A stretch of 64,000 nt of DNA from contig JAJEAG010000053.1 in the NCBI GenBank assembly GCA_022824265.1, positions 21,410 to 85,409 on the forward strand, written 5' to 3'. Both the position numbers and the translations under genes were made by a program. How positions within the stretch are numbered: the stretch's first letter is position 1; every line of letters begins with the position of its first letter. Below, piece by piece: positions 16,296 to 26,100 of this stretch. This DNA comes from Candidatus Poribacteria bacterium. Lineage in GTDB: Bacteria > Poribacteria > WGA-4E > WGA-3G. The notes beneath the pieces were generated by a model, which was not told the DNA's origin, did not search any database, and saw only the letters and a list, made by a program, of their open reading frames with translations.

Positions 16296-17342
16296 ATGAC
16301 AAACAAAAAGATCCGTCTTACAGAAACCGTTAAATGTGCGGGATGAGCATCAAAATTGGCTCCGGGTGAGCTTTCACACATATTAGATAACCTACCCAAA
16401 TGTACTGACCCAAACCTTCTCGTCGGGACTGAAACCTCCGATGATGCAGGAATATACCGTATTTCAGATGACCTTGCCCTTGTCAATACGGTGGATTACT
16501 TTACACCTATTGTTGATGACCCATATACTTTTGGTGCGATTGCAGCTACGAATTCACTCAGCGATGTATATAGCATGGGAGGAGTTCCCAAAACTGCATT
16601 AAATATCACCTGCTGGCCCAAAGAGGATCTTGAACTCTCAATTCTGGGGGACATTGTGAGAGGAGGGGCAGAAAAAGCAGCTGAATCCGGTACAGCACTT
16701 GTAGGTGGACACACAGTGGAATCTCCAGAACTTATGTATGGATTGGCTGTGACTGGAGTTGTTCATCCTGAAAAATATGTCAAAAATCACGGTGCACGGT
16801 TGGGAGATGTCCTAATTTTAACGAAAAAGCTTGGTATAGGTATTCTCACAACTGGATTGAAATTCAACAAAATCAGTGATGAAATTCTACCATCATTAGT
16901 TGAATCGATGACAAGACTGAATGCTACTGCATCTGAAGTGATGTTAAAATACGGTGTATCAGCATGTACAGATGTCACTGGTTATGGGTTGTTAGGTCAT
17001 GCATCGGAAATGGCAGAAGGGAATGATGTTCGCTTGCAGATAAATAGCGGTGATGTACCATATTTTAATGATGCACCTGCACTTGTTGCAAAGAATACCT
17101 ATACTCAAGCCTATCTGTCTAATACTAAGTTTCTTGCCGATAAGGTATCATTCCGCACATCAGTATCAGAAGAAATGCGTCATATTATGATGGAGGCTGA
17201 AACGTCTGGGGGATTATTATTTGCCCTACCAGCAGAAAATGCGGATGCAGCAATAAAGGAACTACATGCTGCTGATTGTCCAGAAGCCGCTATAATTGGT
17301 GAAGTGGTTGCAGGAGATGAAGCACACATTGAAGTGCATTAG
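16296..17342 (+). CDS. selD: Selenide, water dikinase SelD with selenocysteine at position 17
   Basis: SelD makes selenophosphate from selenide and ATP, the selenium donor for Sec-tRNA. The frame visible without recoding begins at 16356, but it extends upstream through a TGA at 16344-16346 to an ATG at 16296 giving MTNKKIRLTETVKCAG-U-ASKLAPGEL. The UGA thus falls at codon 17 with lysine at 20, exactly where E. coli SelD has catalytic Cys17 and Lys20. Downstream are the AIRS-family motifs TSDDAGIYR, VDYFTPIVDDPYTFG and TSGGLLFALP. Total length (348 aa) is normal. A short hairpin (GCTC-CGGGT-GAGC) follows the UGA at SECIS distance. pyrE follows after about 23 bases. Confidence 0.95.
16344..16371 (+). 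promoter_or_regulatory. UGA (Sec17) and candidate bSECIS of selD
   Basis: The TGA at 16344-16346 is followed 13 bases later by GCTC, loop CGGGT and GAGC. The stem is short, but the guanosine-rich loop and spacing fit a bacterial SECIS. Confidence 0.6.
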
Positions 17343-17365
17343 TCAAATTATCAACGGTGGCTTAT

Positions 17366-17887
17366 ATGACAAAATCCGAATTGGCAAAGCAGGTACGTGC
17401 GGTTTCATATCTTACAGGTGAATTCAAACTCCGTTCAGGCAATATCAGCAACTTTTATTGGGACAAATATCGTTTTGAAAGTAATCCTAACTTACTCGCA
17501 GCCATTGCAAGTGAGATGGTAAAATTACTACCAACTGATTTTGATGGGTTAGCAGGATTGGAATTAGGAGGTATCCCACTGGCAACTGCGATCTCTTTAC
17601 AGACCGGAATTCCCTGCTATTATGTCCGTAAAGAAGCAAAAAGTTATGGCACTAATAATCTAATTGAAGGAGGTGTTAAGGAGAATAGTAAACTTGTTGT
17701 AATTGAAGATGTAATAACGACTGCGGGACAAGTATGCACATCCATAGAACAAATTCGTGGCGTTGGGTATATAGTTGAACATGTTGTAGCAGTCATTGAC
17801 CGTCAAGCAGGGGGAGAGAAAAAAGTAAATGCACTCGGATGTTCATTAACATCCGTTTTTTCGCTTGACGAGTTAGCAACTGAATAG
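17366..17887 (+). CDS. pyrE: Orotate phosphoribosyltransferase
   Basis: PyrE converts orotate and PRPP to OMP in pyrimidine synthesis. The 173-aa protein (from the ATG at 17366; a GTG at 17357 is also in frame) has the N-terminal FKLRSGNISNFYWDKYRF substrate region, GLELGGIPLATAIS, the catalytic YYVRKEAKSYGT loop, and the PRPP-binding motif VVIEDVITTAGQ. Length is typical of the short PyrE class. It lies just after selD, probably cotranscribed. A hairpin plus six T that would be a good intrinsic terminator lies inside the last part of the gene (17836-17861), before the stop codon. Confidence 0.93.
   Translation: MTKSELAKQVRAVSYLTGEFKLRSGNISNFYWDKYRFESNPNLLAAIASEMVKLLPTDFDGLAGLELGGIPLATAISLQTGIPCYYVRKEAKSYGTNNLIEGGVKENSKLVVIEDVITTAGQVCTSIEQIRGVGYIVEHVVAVIDRQAGGEKKVNALGCSLTSVFSLDELATE
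17836..17861 (+). terminator. Intrinsic-terminator-like hairpin inside the pyrE coding region
   Basis: CGGATGTT and AACATCCG form a perfect eight-base stem with loop CATT and are followed directly by TTTTTT. The pyrE stop codon lies about 25 bases further on, so termination here would truncate the message. Confidence 0.6.
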
Positions 17888-18050
17888 ACATCATAATTTA
17901 CTTTAATTTAACAATACAGATTCTAACAAGTTTTTCAAAAAATCATCAACTTGTGCAGTGGATTAAGAAAAGATAAAATAAAAGGCAATTCCACAATAAT
18001 TAATTTGCACAAGTGAACCGTAATATTTACGAGAAATGTGAAATAAAAAA

Positions 18051-18839
18051 ATGAAAATACTATTTATTGGAGATATTGTTGGAAATCCGGGGAGAAGGGC
18101 AGTAACCGAATATATAAAAGAAATACAAAACATTTCTACTAATACATACGACTTCATCATTGCAAATGGTGAAAATGCTGCTGGAGGGAAAGGTTTAACA
18201 TTTGATATTGTAGATCAATTGTTAGCATCAGGTGTTTCTGTTATTACAAGTGGAAACCATGTTTGGGCACAGAAAGAAATATTTGACTTCGTTGATACAA
18301 CTCCGCAGTTGATTCGTCCTGCTAATTACCCAGTGGATGTTCCTGGACGAGGGTTTACTGTTGTTTCTTCTGCAGGTGGTAATAAGAAACTTGCTGTAAT
18401 CAACCTTGCGGGTCAGATTTTCATGAATAGATACACCAATCCGTTTCATGCCTTGGATTCAATCTTGACTGATTTGAAAGATGAGACACCGTACATAATT
18501 TTGGATTTTCATGCTGAAGCAACATCAGAGAAAATTGCCATGGGATGGTATGCAGATGGAAGGGTAGGGGCAGTGGTAGGAACACATACACACGTCCAGA
18601 CTGCAGATGAGCGTATTCTTCCACAAGGCACTGCATATATCACAGATGTTGGTATGACAGGTCCACATGATTCAGTTATTGGTAGTAAAATTGAACAAGT
18701 CATTGATAGTTTTTTGACATTGATGCCTTCCCGTTTTGGTGTTGCAAAAGACAATGTCAGGTTAAATGCTGTCCAGATTGAATTGAATGAAGAAACCGGT
18801 TTAGCTGAGAATATTGAGAGAATTCAATATCAGATTTGA
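18051..18839 (+). CDS. YmdB-family metallophosphoesterase
   Basis: This 262-aa calcineurin-like phosphoesterase matches the YmdB family (TIGR00282), dimetal enzymes that hydrolyse cyclic nucleotides such as cAMP or 2',3'-cyclic nucleotides. Metal-binding motifs are KILFIGDIVGNPGR (D-x-V-G), ANGENAAGGKG (GEN), SGNHVWAQKE (GNH), DFHAEATSEK, and GTHTHVQTAD (G-T-H-T-H). Length is the family standard. Downstream is xseA after about 70 bases; in many bacteria this gene lies near recombination or RNA-processing genes. The physiological substrate here is unknown. Confidence 0.93.
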   Translation: MKILFIGDIVGNPGRRAVTEYIKEIQNISTNTYDFIIANGENAAGGKGLTFDIVDQLLASGVSVITSGNHVWAQKEIFDFVDTTPQLIRPANYPVDVPGRGFTVVSSAGGNKKLAVINLAGQIFMNRYTNPFHALDSILTDLKDETPYIILDFHAEATSEKIAMGWYADGRVGAVVGTHTHVQTADERILPQGTAYITDVGMTGPHDSVIGSKIEQVIDSFLTLMPSRFGVAKDNVRLNAVQIELNEETGLAENIERIQYQI

Positions 18840-18907
18840 TAATCTATTTCAATTCTCTACTGCTGATATTGTTTAATTCTGTGCTTAATTGAATGGGATA
18901 ATCCTAA

Positions 18908-20128
18908 ATGCCTTTAGATATACCGATTCCTCGTACTATTTTCAGTGTAACGCAAATCACTAATACTCTATCGCGTGTTATCCAGCAACAGCCTATACTT
19001 CAAAATGTATGGGTTAAGGGTCAAGTTTCAAATCTAAGTCGTCCCGCGTCTGGTCATATATATTTTACTCTAAAAGATGAGAAAAGTAATATCAGAGGTG
19101 TAATCTGGCGTAGTAGTGCTTCACGATTAAAATTTTTGCCGAGTGACGGTGAAGAGATATTGGCACAAGGACAGATCGGCATTTACTCTGCAGGTAGCAA
19201 TTATCAAATAACAGTGAATGAAGTTGAACCACTTGGTATTGGAGCACTGCAGAGAGCGTTTGAAGATCTAAAACAGAGACTATCTGAAGAGGGTTTATTC
19301 GATGATCGCTATAAAAAAACCCTACCTGTATTTCCCCAAAAAATTGGTGTAATAACATCTGAGACAGGCGCAGCTATACAGGATATTCAGCAACAACTTC
19401 AGAAACGATATCCATTAGCAGAACTTTTGTTATATCCGACTCTTGTTCAAGGTGAGTTTGCTGCGGCACAAATTGCAGCTGCCATTCGTGCATTGAATAA
19501 TAGAACAGACATAGATGTGATGATTGTTGGTCGGGGTGGTGGTTCAATTGAAGACCTGTGGGCATTTAATGAAGAAATTGTTGCAAGAGCCATTTTTGAA
19601 TCAAAAATACCAATTGTATCGGCAGTTGGTCATGAAACAGATTTTACTATATCTGATATGGTTGCGGATCACCGATCTCCTACTCCGTCTGCTGCTGTTG
19701 AACATATAGTCCAAGATCAACAGGAACTTTTATACAACCTTGATTCCACAATTTCCCGTCTTAACCAATTAATTTTACAGAGACTTGCAACACAACACAC
19801 TCAACTTAATTCATTGGAGGAAGGACTTTCACCATTCCGAAGAATGGATACCATTCTACAGTTGTCCCAAATGGTTGACGGACTTGAGGCTGTAAATCAT
19901 AGAACAATTAACGAAAAATTAGATGATGAGAACATCCGATTACAGTCATTAGTTGATCGATTAAATTCTCTTAGTCCATTAGCCACCTTAAGCCGTGGAT
20001 ATAGTATCTGTAGGACATCGGCAGGACAGATTGTTACCTCAATTCAACAGATCAATGTTGGAGAACGTCTTGATGTAAAACTTGCAGAAGGTGAACTTGC
20101 ATGTACTGTTGAGGAACGGTTAGAATGA
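18908..20128 (+). CDS. xseA: Exodeoxyribonuclease VII large subunit
   Basis: XseA is the catalytic subunit of exonuclease VII, which degrades single-stranded DNA in both directions to acid-soluble oligonucleotides. The 406-aa protein has an N-terminal OB-fold (VWVKGQVSNLSRPASGHIYF), and the catalytic domain with IGVITSETGAAIQDI, the VGRGGGSIEDLWAFNEE motif and SAVGHETDFTISDMVADHRS. A coiled-coil region follows, then a C-terminal segment (SPLATLSRGYSI) that is typical of the family. It is followed by xseB and dxs, the usual order. Confidence 0.96.
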   Translation: MPLDIPIPRTIFSVTQITNTLSRVIQQQPILQNVWVKGQVSNLSRPASGHIYFTLKDEKSNIRGVIWRSSASRLKFLPSDGEEILAQGQIGIYSAGSNYQITVNEVEPLGIGALQRAFEDLKQRLSEEGLFDDRYKKTLPVFPQKIGVITSETGAAIQDIQQQLQKRYPLAELLLYPTLVQGEFAAAQIAAAIRALNNRTDIDVMIVGRGGGSIEDLWAFNEEIVARAIFESKIPIVSAVGHETDFTISDMVADHRSPTPSAAVEHIVQDQQELLYNLDSTISRLNQLILQRLATQHTQLNSLEEGLSPFRRMDTILQLSQMVDGLEAVNHRTINEKLDDENIRLQSLVDRLNSLSPLATLSRGYSICRTSAGQIVTSIQQINVGERLDVKLAEGELACTVEERLE

Positions 20129-20218
20129 AAGAGAACCTAATATTTACACTAATCTTTAGATTAGTTTATTGTGATTTGTTGGTTTGCAAAACTAATGTGT
20201 ATAGGTAAGGAGAAACTG

Positions 20219-20449
20219 TTGACATTTGAAGAGAAACTTGAAAGACTGAAAGAAATTGTCGCGAAGTTGGAATCACCAGATATGTTAGAATTAGACGCAT
20301 CTCTTACGCTATTTGAGGAAGGCGTGGGTTTAGTGCGTTCGTGTAAGAAACTCCTTGAAGAGGCAGAACTCCGAGTGCAAAACCTAACAAAAGAAGAAAA
20401 TGGTGACACCGAAGGTGAATCTGCAATTGAAGACGAAAACGGAGAATAG
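20219..20449 (+). CDS. xseB: Exodeoxyribonuclease VII small subunit
   Basis: XseB is the small structural subunit that binds the coiled coil of XseA. The 76-aa product begins MTFEEKLERLKEIVAKLES, matching the family N-terminus, and continues with LEEGVGLVRSCKKLLEEAE-type helices and an acidic tail. I chose the TTG at 20219 because AAGGAG lies six bases upstream; the open frame extends 16 codons further but without family similarity. The stop overlaps the region of the dxs ribosome binding site. Confidence 0.9.
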   Translation: MTFEEKLERLKEIVAKLESPDMLELDASLTLFEEGVGLVRSCKKLLEEAELRVQNLTKEENGDTEGESAIEDENGE

Positions 20450-20450
20450 G

Positions 20451-22310
20451 ATGGTATTGGAAAAAATTAACGACCCATTGGATTTGAAGAACCTTAGTAT
20501 AAGTGAACTTGAAACACTTGCTGAGGAAATGCGCGGTCATTTATTAACGGTTCTATCCAAACATCCTGGACATTTCGCACCAAACTTTGGTACGGTGGAA
20601 CTTGCTATAGCAGTTCACACTGTTTTCGACACACCACGGGATAAAGTAATATGGGATATCGGGCATCAAGCCTATCCACATAAGCTACTAACAGGACGTT
20701 TAGACACATTTGACACGTTGAGACAGACCGATGGTATTAGTGGGTTTCTTAGTCGTGAAGAAAGTAAGTATGATGTTTTTGGGGCAGGACATTCAAGTAC
20801 ATCAATTTCAGCAGCATTAGGCATAGCCACTGCACGTGATGTAAACAATGATGATTTCAATGTTGTTGCTATAATTGGTGATGGTGGATTGACAGGTGGA
20901 ATGGCACTTGAAGGATTGAATGCTGCGGGTGACTTTAGAAAGGATATGCTTGTCATACTTAATGACAATCAGATGTCAATTTCACCAACTATCGGGGCTA
21001 TCTCAAAGCATTTTCATAGATTGATTAGTTCGCGCGGTTATAATAGGCTCCGCACAGGTGCAAAGGAATTGATGAATTTCATTTCATCTGATGCAAAGGC
21101 ACTTGCACAAAAGATTGAAGCCTCACTAAAGCCCGGGACTCTATTTGAAGAATTTGGCTTTCGTTATTTTGGTCCACTTGATGGGAATGATTTAGAATCG
21201 CTTATACCTGTACTTACAGGAATAAGGGAGTTATCAGGTCCGATTTTAGTCCACGTGGTAACAAAGAAAGGATTAGGATATCCACCAGCAGAAAAAGATC
21301 CGGTTGGGTTTTATAGTGTTAGTGGTCAGTTTGACCTGAAAACTGGTAAATCACTCAAACCTACTTCTGCTATTCCAAAATATACTGATGTTTTCAGTCG
21401 GACATTAATTGAAGCAGCGAAAAAGGACAAGCGGATTATTGGCGTTACAGCAGCAATGCCCGGAGGAACAGGTTTAGATAAGTTTTCGGATGCGTTTCCT
21501 GATAGATGCTTTGATGTTGGATTAGCGGAACAGTGTGCTGTGACTTTTGCCGCTGGTTTAGCTACTGAAGGTTTAAAACCTGTGGTTGCGATTTATTCAA
21601 CCTTTCTACAACGTGGTTATGATCAAGTTCTACATGATGTCTGTATACAAAATCTACCAGTAGTCTTTGCTATTGACCGTGCAGGACTTGTCGGTGCGGA
21701 CGGTCCAACTCATCATGGAGTATTTGATATTGCCTATCTTCGTTCTATTCCAAACATCGTTATGATGTCACCTAAAGATGAAAATGAATTACAACACATG
21801 TTAAAAACAGCATTGACCTATGAGGAAGGACCAATAGCACTTCGTTACCCACGTGGTACTGGAATAGGTGTTAAATTAGCTTCTGATCCTAAACCACTTT
21901 CTATTGGAAAAGCTGAAATTTGCTGTAAAGGTGAAGATCTTTTAATTGTTGCAATAGGAAATAGGGTATACCCAGCAATTGAGGCTACAGAAACTTTGCG
22001 TGAAACAGGTATCAATACCTCAGTCATTAATGCACGTTTCGTAAAACCCTTAGATACAGAATTGATAGTAGAAATGGCAAAAGATATTGGGAAAGTAATA
22101 ACTGTAGAAGATAGTGTTTTAATGGGAGGATTTGGGAGTGCAGTATTAGAAGCACTTGCTGATGAAGGTGTTTCAGATGTACGTGTAACTACACTTGGGG
22201 TTCCCGACCGGTTTATTGAACATGGAGATGTCAAAACATTATATGACCGTTATGGATATGATACACAAGCGATTATCCGCGCTGGAGTTGCCTTAACTGT
22301 AGGGACGTAA
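20451..22310 (+). CDS. dxs: 1-deoxy-D-xylulose-5-phosphate synthase
   Basis: Dxs condenses pyruvate and glyceraldehyde 3-phosphate, the first step of the MEP isoprenoid pathway, using thiamine diphosphate. The ~619-aa protein has WDIGHQAYPHKLLTGR, the TPP-binding motif GDGGLTGGMALEGLNAAG with its later N (NDNQMSIS), the central DVGLAEQCAVTFAAGLA with the catalytic glutamate, and the transketolase C-terminal domain. The ATG at 20451 directly after the xseB stop is preferred (GGAG nearby); 17 more codons are open upstream. xseA-xseB-dxs-tlyA is a common cluster; the usual ispA is absent here. Confidence 0.96.
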   Translation: MVLEKINDPLDLKNLSISELETLAEEMRGHLLTVLSKHPGHFAPNFGTVELAIAVHTVFDTPRDKVIWDIGHQAYPHKLLTGRLDTFDTLRQTDGISGFLSREESKYDVFGAGHSSTSISAALGIATARDVNNDDFNVVAIIGDGGLTGGMALEGLNAAGDFRKDMLVILNDNQMSISPTIGAISKHFHRLISSRGYNRLRTGAKELMNFISSDAKALAQKIEASLKPGTLFEEFGFRYFGPLDGNDLESLIPVLTGIRELSGPILVHVVTKKGLGYPPAEKDPVGFYSVSGQFDLKTGKSLKPTSAIPKYTDVFSRTLIEAAKKDKRIIGVTAAMPGGTGLDKFSDAFPDRCFDVGLAEQCAVTFAAGLATEGLKPVVAIYSTFLQRGYDQVLHDVCIQNLPVVFAIDRAGLVGADGPTHHGVFDIAYLRSIPNIVMMSPKDENELQHMLKTALTYEEGPIALRYPRGTGIGVKLASDPKPLSIGKAEICCKGEDLLIVAIGNRVYPAIEATETLRETGINTSVINARFVKPLDTELIVEMAKDIGKVITVEDSVLMGGFGSAVLEALADEGVSDVRVTTLGVPDRFIEHGDVKTLYDRYGYDTQAIIRAGVALTVGT

Positions 22311-22348
22311 GTTTAGGTATGTATGATTTCTTCTAATAAAAAACAAAG

Positions 22349-23170
22349 ATGGAAAGGTTAGATATAGTTCTTGTTAAACAAGGTTTAGTTGAGAGTCGTC
22401 AGCAAGCAAGACGTTTAATTTTAGCAGGTGCTGTAAAAGTAAACAATAATTCACAGCTTAAGCCGGGACAACGCATATCTCCAGACGTTGAAATTGAGAT
22501 CGAACAATCACCAAAATATGTAAGTCGTGGTGGTTTGAAACTGGAAAAGGCAATAAACACCTTTGAAATTACTACTGAGAACAGAGTCGCTATCGATATT
22601 GGTGCATCGACAGGTGGTTTTACTGATTGTTTACTCCAACATGGTGCTGCCTTTGTTTATGCTGTAGATGTTGGTTACGGACAAATTGCATGGAAACTTC
22701 GTAAAGATGCACGTGTGACCGTCCTTGACAAAACTAATATACGATATATTGACAAACAGTTATTATCACATCCTCTTGACATTGCAGTCATTGATGTTTC
22801 TTTCATCTCCTTATGCAAAGTATTGCCAGTGGTTTTAGAAAAGTTAGATGTAAACGATGTAATCGCTTTAGTAAAACCTCAGTTTGAGGCAGGTCGTGCT
22901 AATATAAAAAAAGGTGGTATTGTTGATGATCCAGATGTTCATAAGGATATATTGGTTAATCTGATTGACTTTGCTCAGGAAAACTTTTCAACATATCCTA
23001 TCGGACTAACATTTTCACCAGTATATCGAGACATTGGAAATATAGAATATTTACTCTGGCTACAAAAGACTGATCATACACAATCTGAAAAAAGTTCTAT
23101 CCCACCTATCATAGATACTGATTTCATCACCGATTTAGTTAAAACTGCACATCATGAATTCTATACATAA
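22349..23170 (+). CDS. tlyA: TlyA family rRNA (cytidine-2'-O)-methyltransferase / hemolysin-like
   Basis: The 273-aa protein has an N-terminal S4 RNA-binding domain (MERLDIVLVKQGLVESRQQA, then LILAGAVKVN) and a FtsJ-like SAM methyltransferase domain with AIDIGASTGGFTDCLLQ, VDVGYGQIAWKLR and DVSFISLCKVLP. TlyA methylates ribosomal RNA on the 2'-OH of specific cytidines and affects capreomycin sensitivity in mycobacteria. The length is typical. It follows dxs by 38 bases and is followed by tamB after 24 bases. Confidence 0.94.
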   Translation: MERLDIVLVKQGLVESRQQARRLILAGAVKVNNNSQLKPGQRISPDVEIEIEQSPKYVSRGGLKLEKAINTFEITTENRVAIDIGASTGGFTDCLLQHGAAFVYAVDVGYGQIAWKLRKDARVTVLDKTNIRYIDKQLLSHPLDIAVIDVSFISLCKVLPVVLEKLDVNDVIALVKPQFEAGRANIKKGGIVDDPDVHKDILVNLIDFAQENFSTYPIGLTFSPVYRDIGNIEYLLWLQKTDHTQSEKSSIPPIIDTDFITDLVKTAHHEFYT

Positions 23171-23194
23171 CACAGACATAACGGATAAGATACA

Positions 23195-26100
23195 ATGACA
23201 AGACGCAGAATCCTATTAATTTACTTGTCTCTATTCATTCTACTTTGTGGAATTGGTGGATATTTTTTTATTAGTTCGGATTACTTTCTTGATAAATACA
23301 TTAAGAATCGTTTAATTTCAGCATTGCAAGACCAGATAAATGAAGACTATAAAGTTATAATAGACAATTTGCATGGAAATGTCCTCACTGGTGTTGTGGT
23401 TGATGACTTTTCTATAATAGATGAAAAAAACGTTGAACTACCTATCCTCTCCACAGAAAAGATAATCCTTAAATACAACATACTTGGTTTGCTTAGACGT
23501 AAGTTCCTTGTGACTGAGTTTGAGATAGATTCTCCGAAAGTGGATGTTGTTCGTCAGCCAGATGGACAGGTTAATCTAACACAATTATTTCGCAAATCAA
23601 CGCAGGATTCTGAAACAGAGTCTGATAGTAATTTTACCTTTGCTATATCAAGTTTTAAAATCGATGGTGGTGAGATTAACTTTGTTGATAAACAAGAGAA
23701 CATAAAAGTAAGTCTTCCTAAAATAGAGGTTAAGTTAGATGGTCAGTTAGATGAATGGAATCATTCGGGAAGTTTCTCTATTGGTAAGGGTAATTTCATT
23801 ATAAATGGAACTGAGATGTTGATTGACCGTATTGATGATGTGAAGTTTGCACTTACAACAAATGGAGGTGAACTTAATCCTCTTCAACTAAAATTGGGAA
23901 ACTCAATAATAGATATCAAGCAATTCAACAGACATTGGAATAATGGTCTGTGGGATACGCGTTTAGAAATGACAATTGATGCTTCAGATGTGCAGAATTT
24001 TCTTGATGGTAAAACTCAACTTGCAGGATTAGGTAGGATTGTATTGGATATAAACGGAACAGATTCTATTTTGCAAGGTAAACTAACGGTTACTTCAGAA
24101 GCGTTGACAATCCAGCAAAATATAGGCACATCAACAGGCAATTCCGATTCTAAATTGAGAAGATTAGATATAACAGATTTAGTAATAGACACCATATTGG
24201 ATATAGATGGCGAACCCAATGTGACATTAGAAAAACTGAGTTTACAAATTGCTGGTGGCACATTGTCTGGTAACGGAAAGGTCACATTAGATAGTTCAAT
24301 CAAAGGAAATCTGTTGGATAGGTTACAGGAATATGTTAAACGGAACATCTCGTACGATGGTAATATACAAATTTCAGATATAAAACTAAAATCCCTCTTA
24401 GCAATGTTCGTAGAAATACCGAAGGAGGCACCGCAAGTAGAGTCTGGATCATTAAACGGTTCAGCACAAATTAACGGTGATACTGCAGGATTATTACACT
24501 TTGATAGTAATGTTGATTTATCCAAAACACATCTACTTGTAAATGGAAAAACAGAACCAATATTATTGAATGCGTCTTATCTGAAATGTGAAATTACATC
24601 GGAAAAGAACAATGCATCAAAAATCTATGCAAATGGTATGTTTGATGATGCCGCTTTTAAATTGAATGGTTCTTTGGAGGAGATGGATTTAAGAATAGAC
24701 AATTTTGATTTTGGAAAGATCTGCAAAATAGGAAATACTATTCCCTTTGTAGGAATAGGAAGTGTTACGACAAAGATTAATAAAGATGGTACTGCTACTG
24801 GATATATTGAGATACCTGAAACTTCCTATGGTAATTTTATGCCACCAATTTCACTGGGTAAATTAACTGGAAATTTTCGATATTTTGAGGAAACGGTGTA
24901 TATTGAAAATGCAAAACTTGTAAAAGAAGGTGAAACCGGAGAAACAAAAGTATCAATTACTGGTGATGTCAAATTAGAAAATAAACTACCTACAAATTTT
25001 AACGTAATTGCAGAGCAATTGTTTCTTGACTCTGATTATAATAAACTCTTTTTTCAGCAAGAACTTCCAATCAAAGGCAAGATAAAAGGCGAACTACATT
25101 TATACGGATACCTTATTGATAATCTTGATGGTAAGGGTCTTTTCACTATAGAATCCGGAAATGCATGGAATATCAATATTGATCCAGTAACTATGTCATT
25201 GGAAATAGACGACTATTCTCTAACTATTCCAAATTTTGAGATTACAACACGTGGGCAACAAGTGGTTTTTAATGCACATGTTACGAGTGACGGTGAGTTC
25301 AACTTTAATCTCAAGAATCAAAACGATAACCCTATTCAATTAGCTGAAATTGCCCTTGCTGCGGAAATCGCTGATTTTCCACTTGATGGAAAATTGAATA
25401 TTAACGTTGATTCATATCAAAAATTGAATGAAGATTTTGTATTTGAAGTAGATTTTGACTTTTCTGATTTGACATTTGATGGCAATCCACTTGGTGATGC
25501 AACACTGTTTGCTACTCTTATAGTGGGAAATAGGGAATTGGACGAACCGGATTATTTCAACTTTACGGGAGAAGCGTTTGAAGGAACAGTTAGTATCAAA
25601 GGAAGAATCATCAATATCATAGATAATCCATATCAATTCACCTTAATAAGTGAAGGTATGGCTGCTACACCAATTCTTCGCATTTTTGATAAAAGACTTG
25701 AAGCAATTACTGGCACTGCAGATGGCATCGTTAAGGTTGAAGGAACACTAACAGATTTAACCATAATACCTGAAGATCCTATTGATAAACGTATTCATCC
25801 TTATGATGTTGATATTACAGTCAATAATACGCGACTACAGTATAATTCAGTCAATTTTACAAATTCAAAACCAATTCTGATGTTATTAAAGGATGACATA
25901 CTGACGATTGTTGATAGTTCACTGGCTGTTGATGGAGAGAAAACATCATTCGTAAATCTTACTGGCAGTTTGAATTTGAAAAATGAGGAGGTTGATATCT
26001 CAGCAAATTCAGATGATAATATTGTTCTTGAACATTTTGGTAAAGCGTTTGATGTTCCAGTATCGGGTAGTGGTTTCTACCAATTAAAATGGAATGGCAC

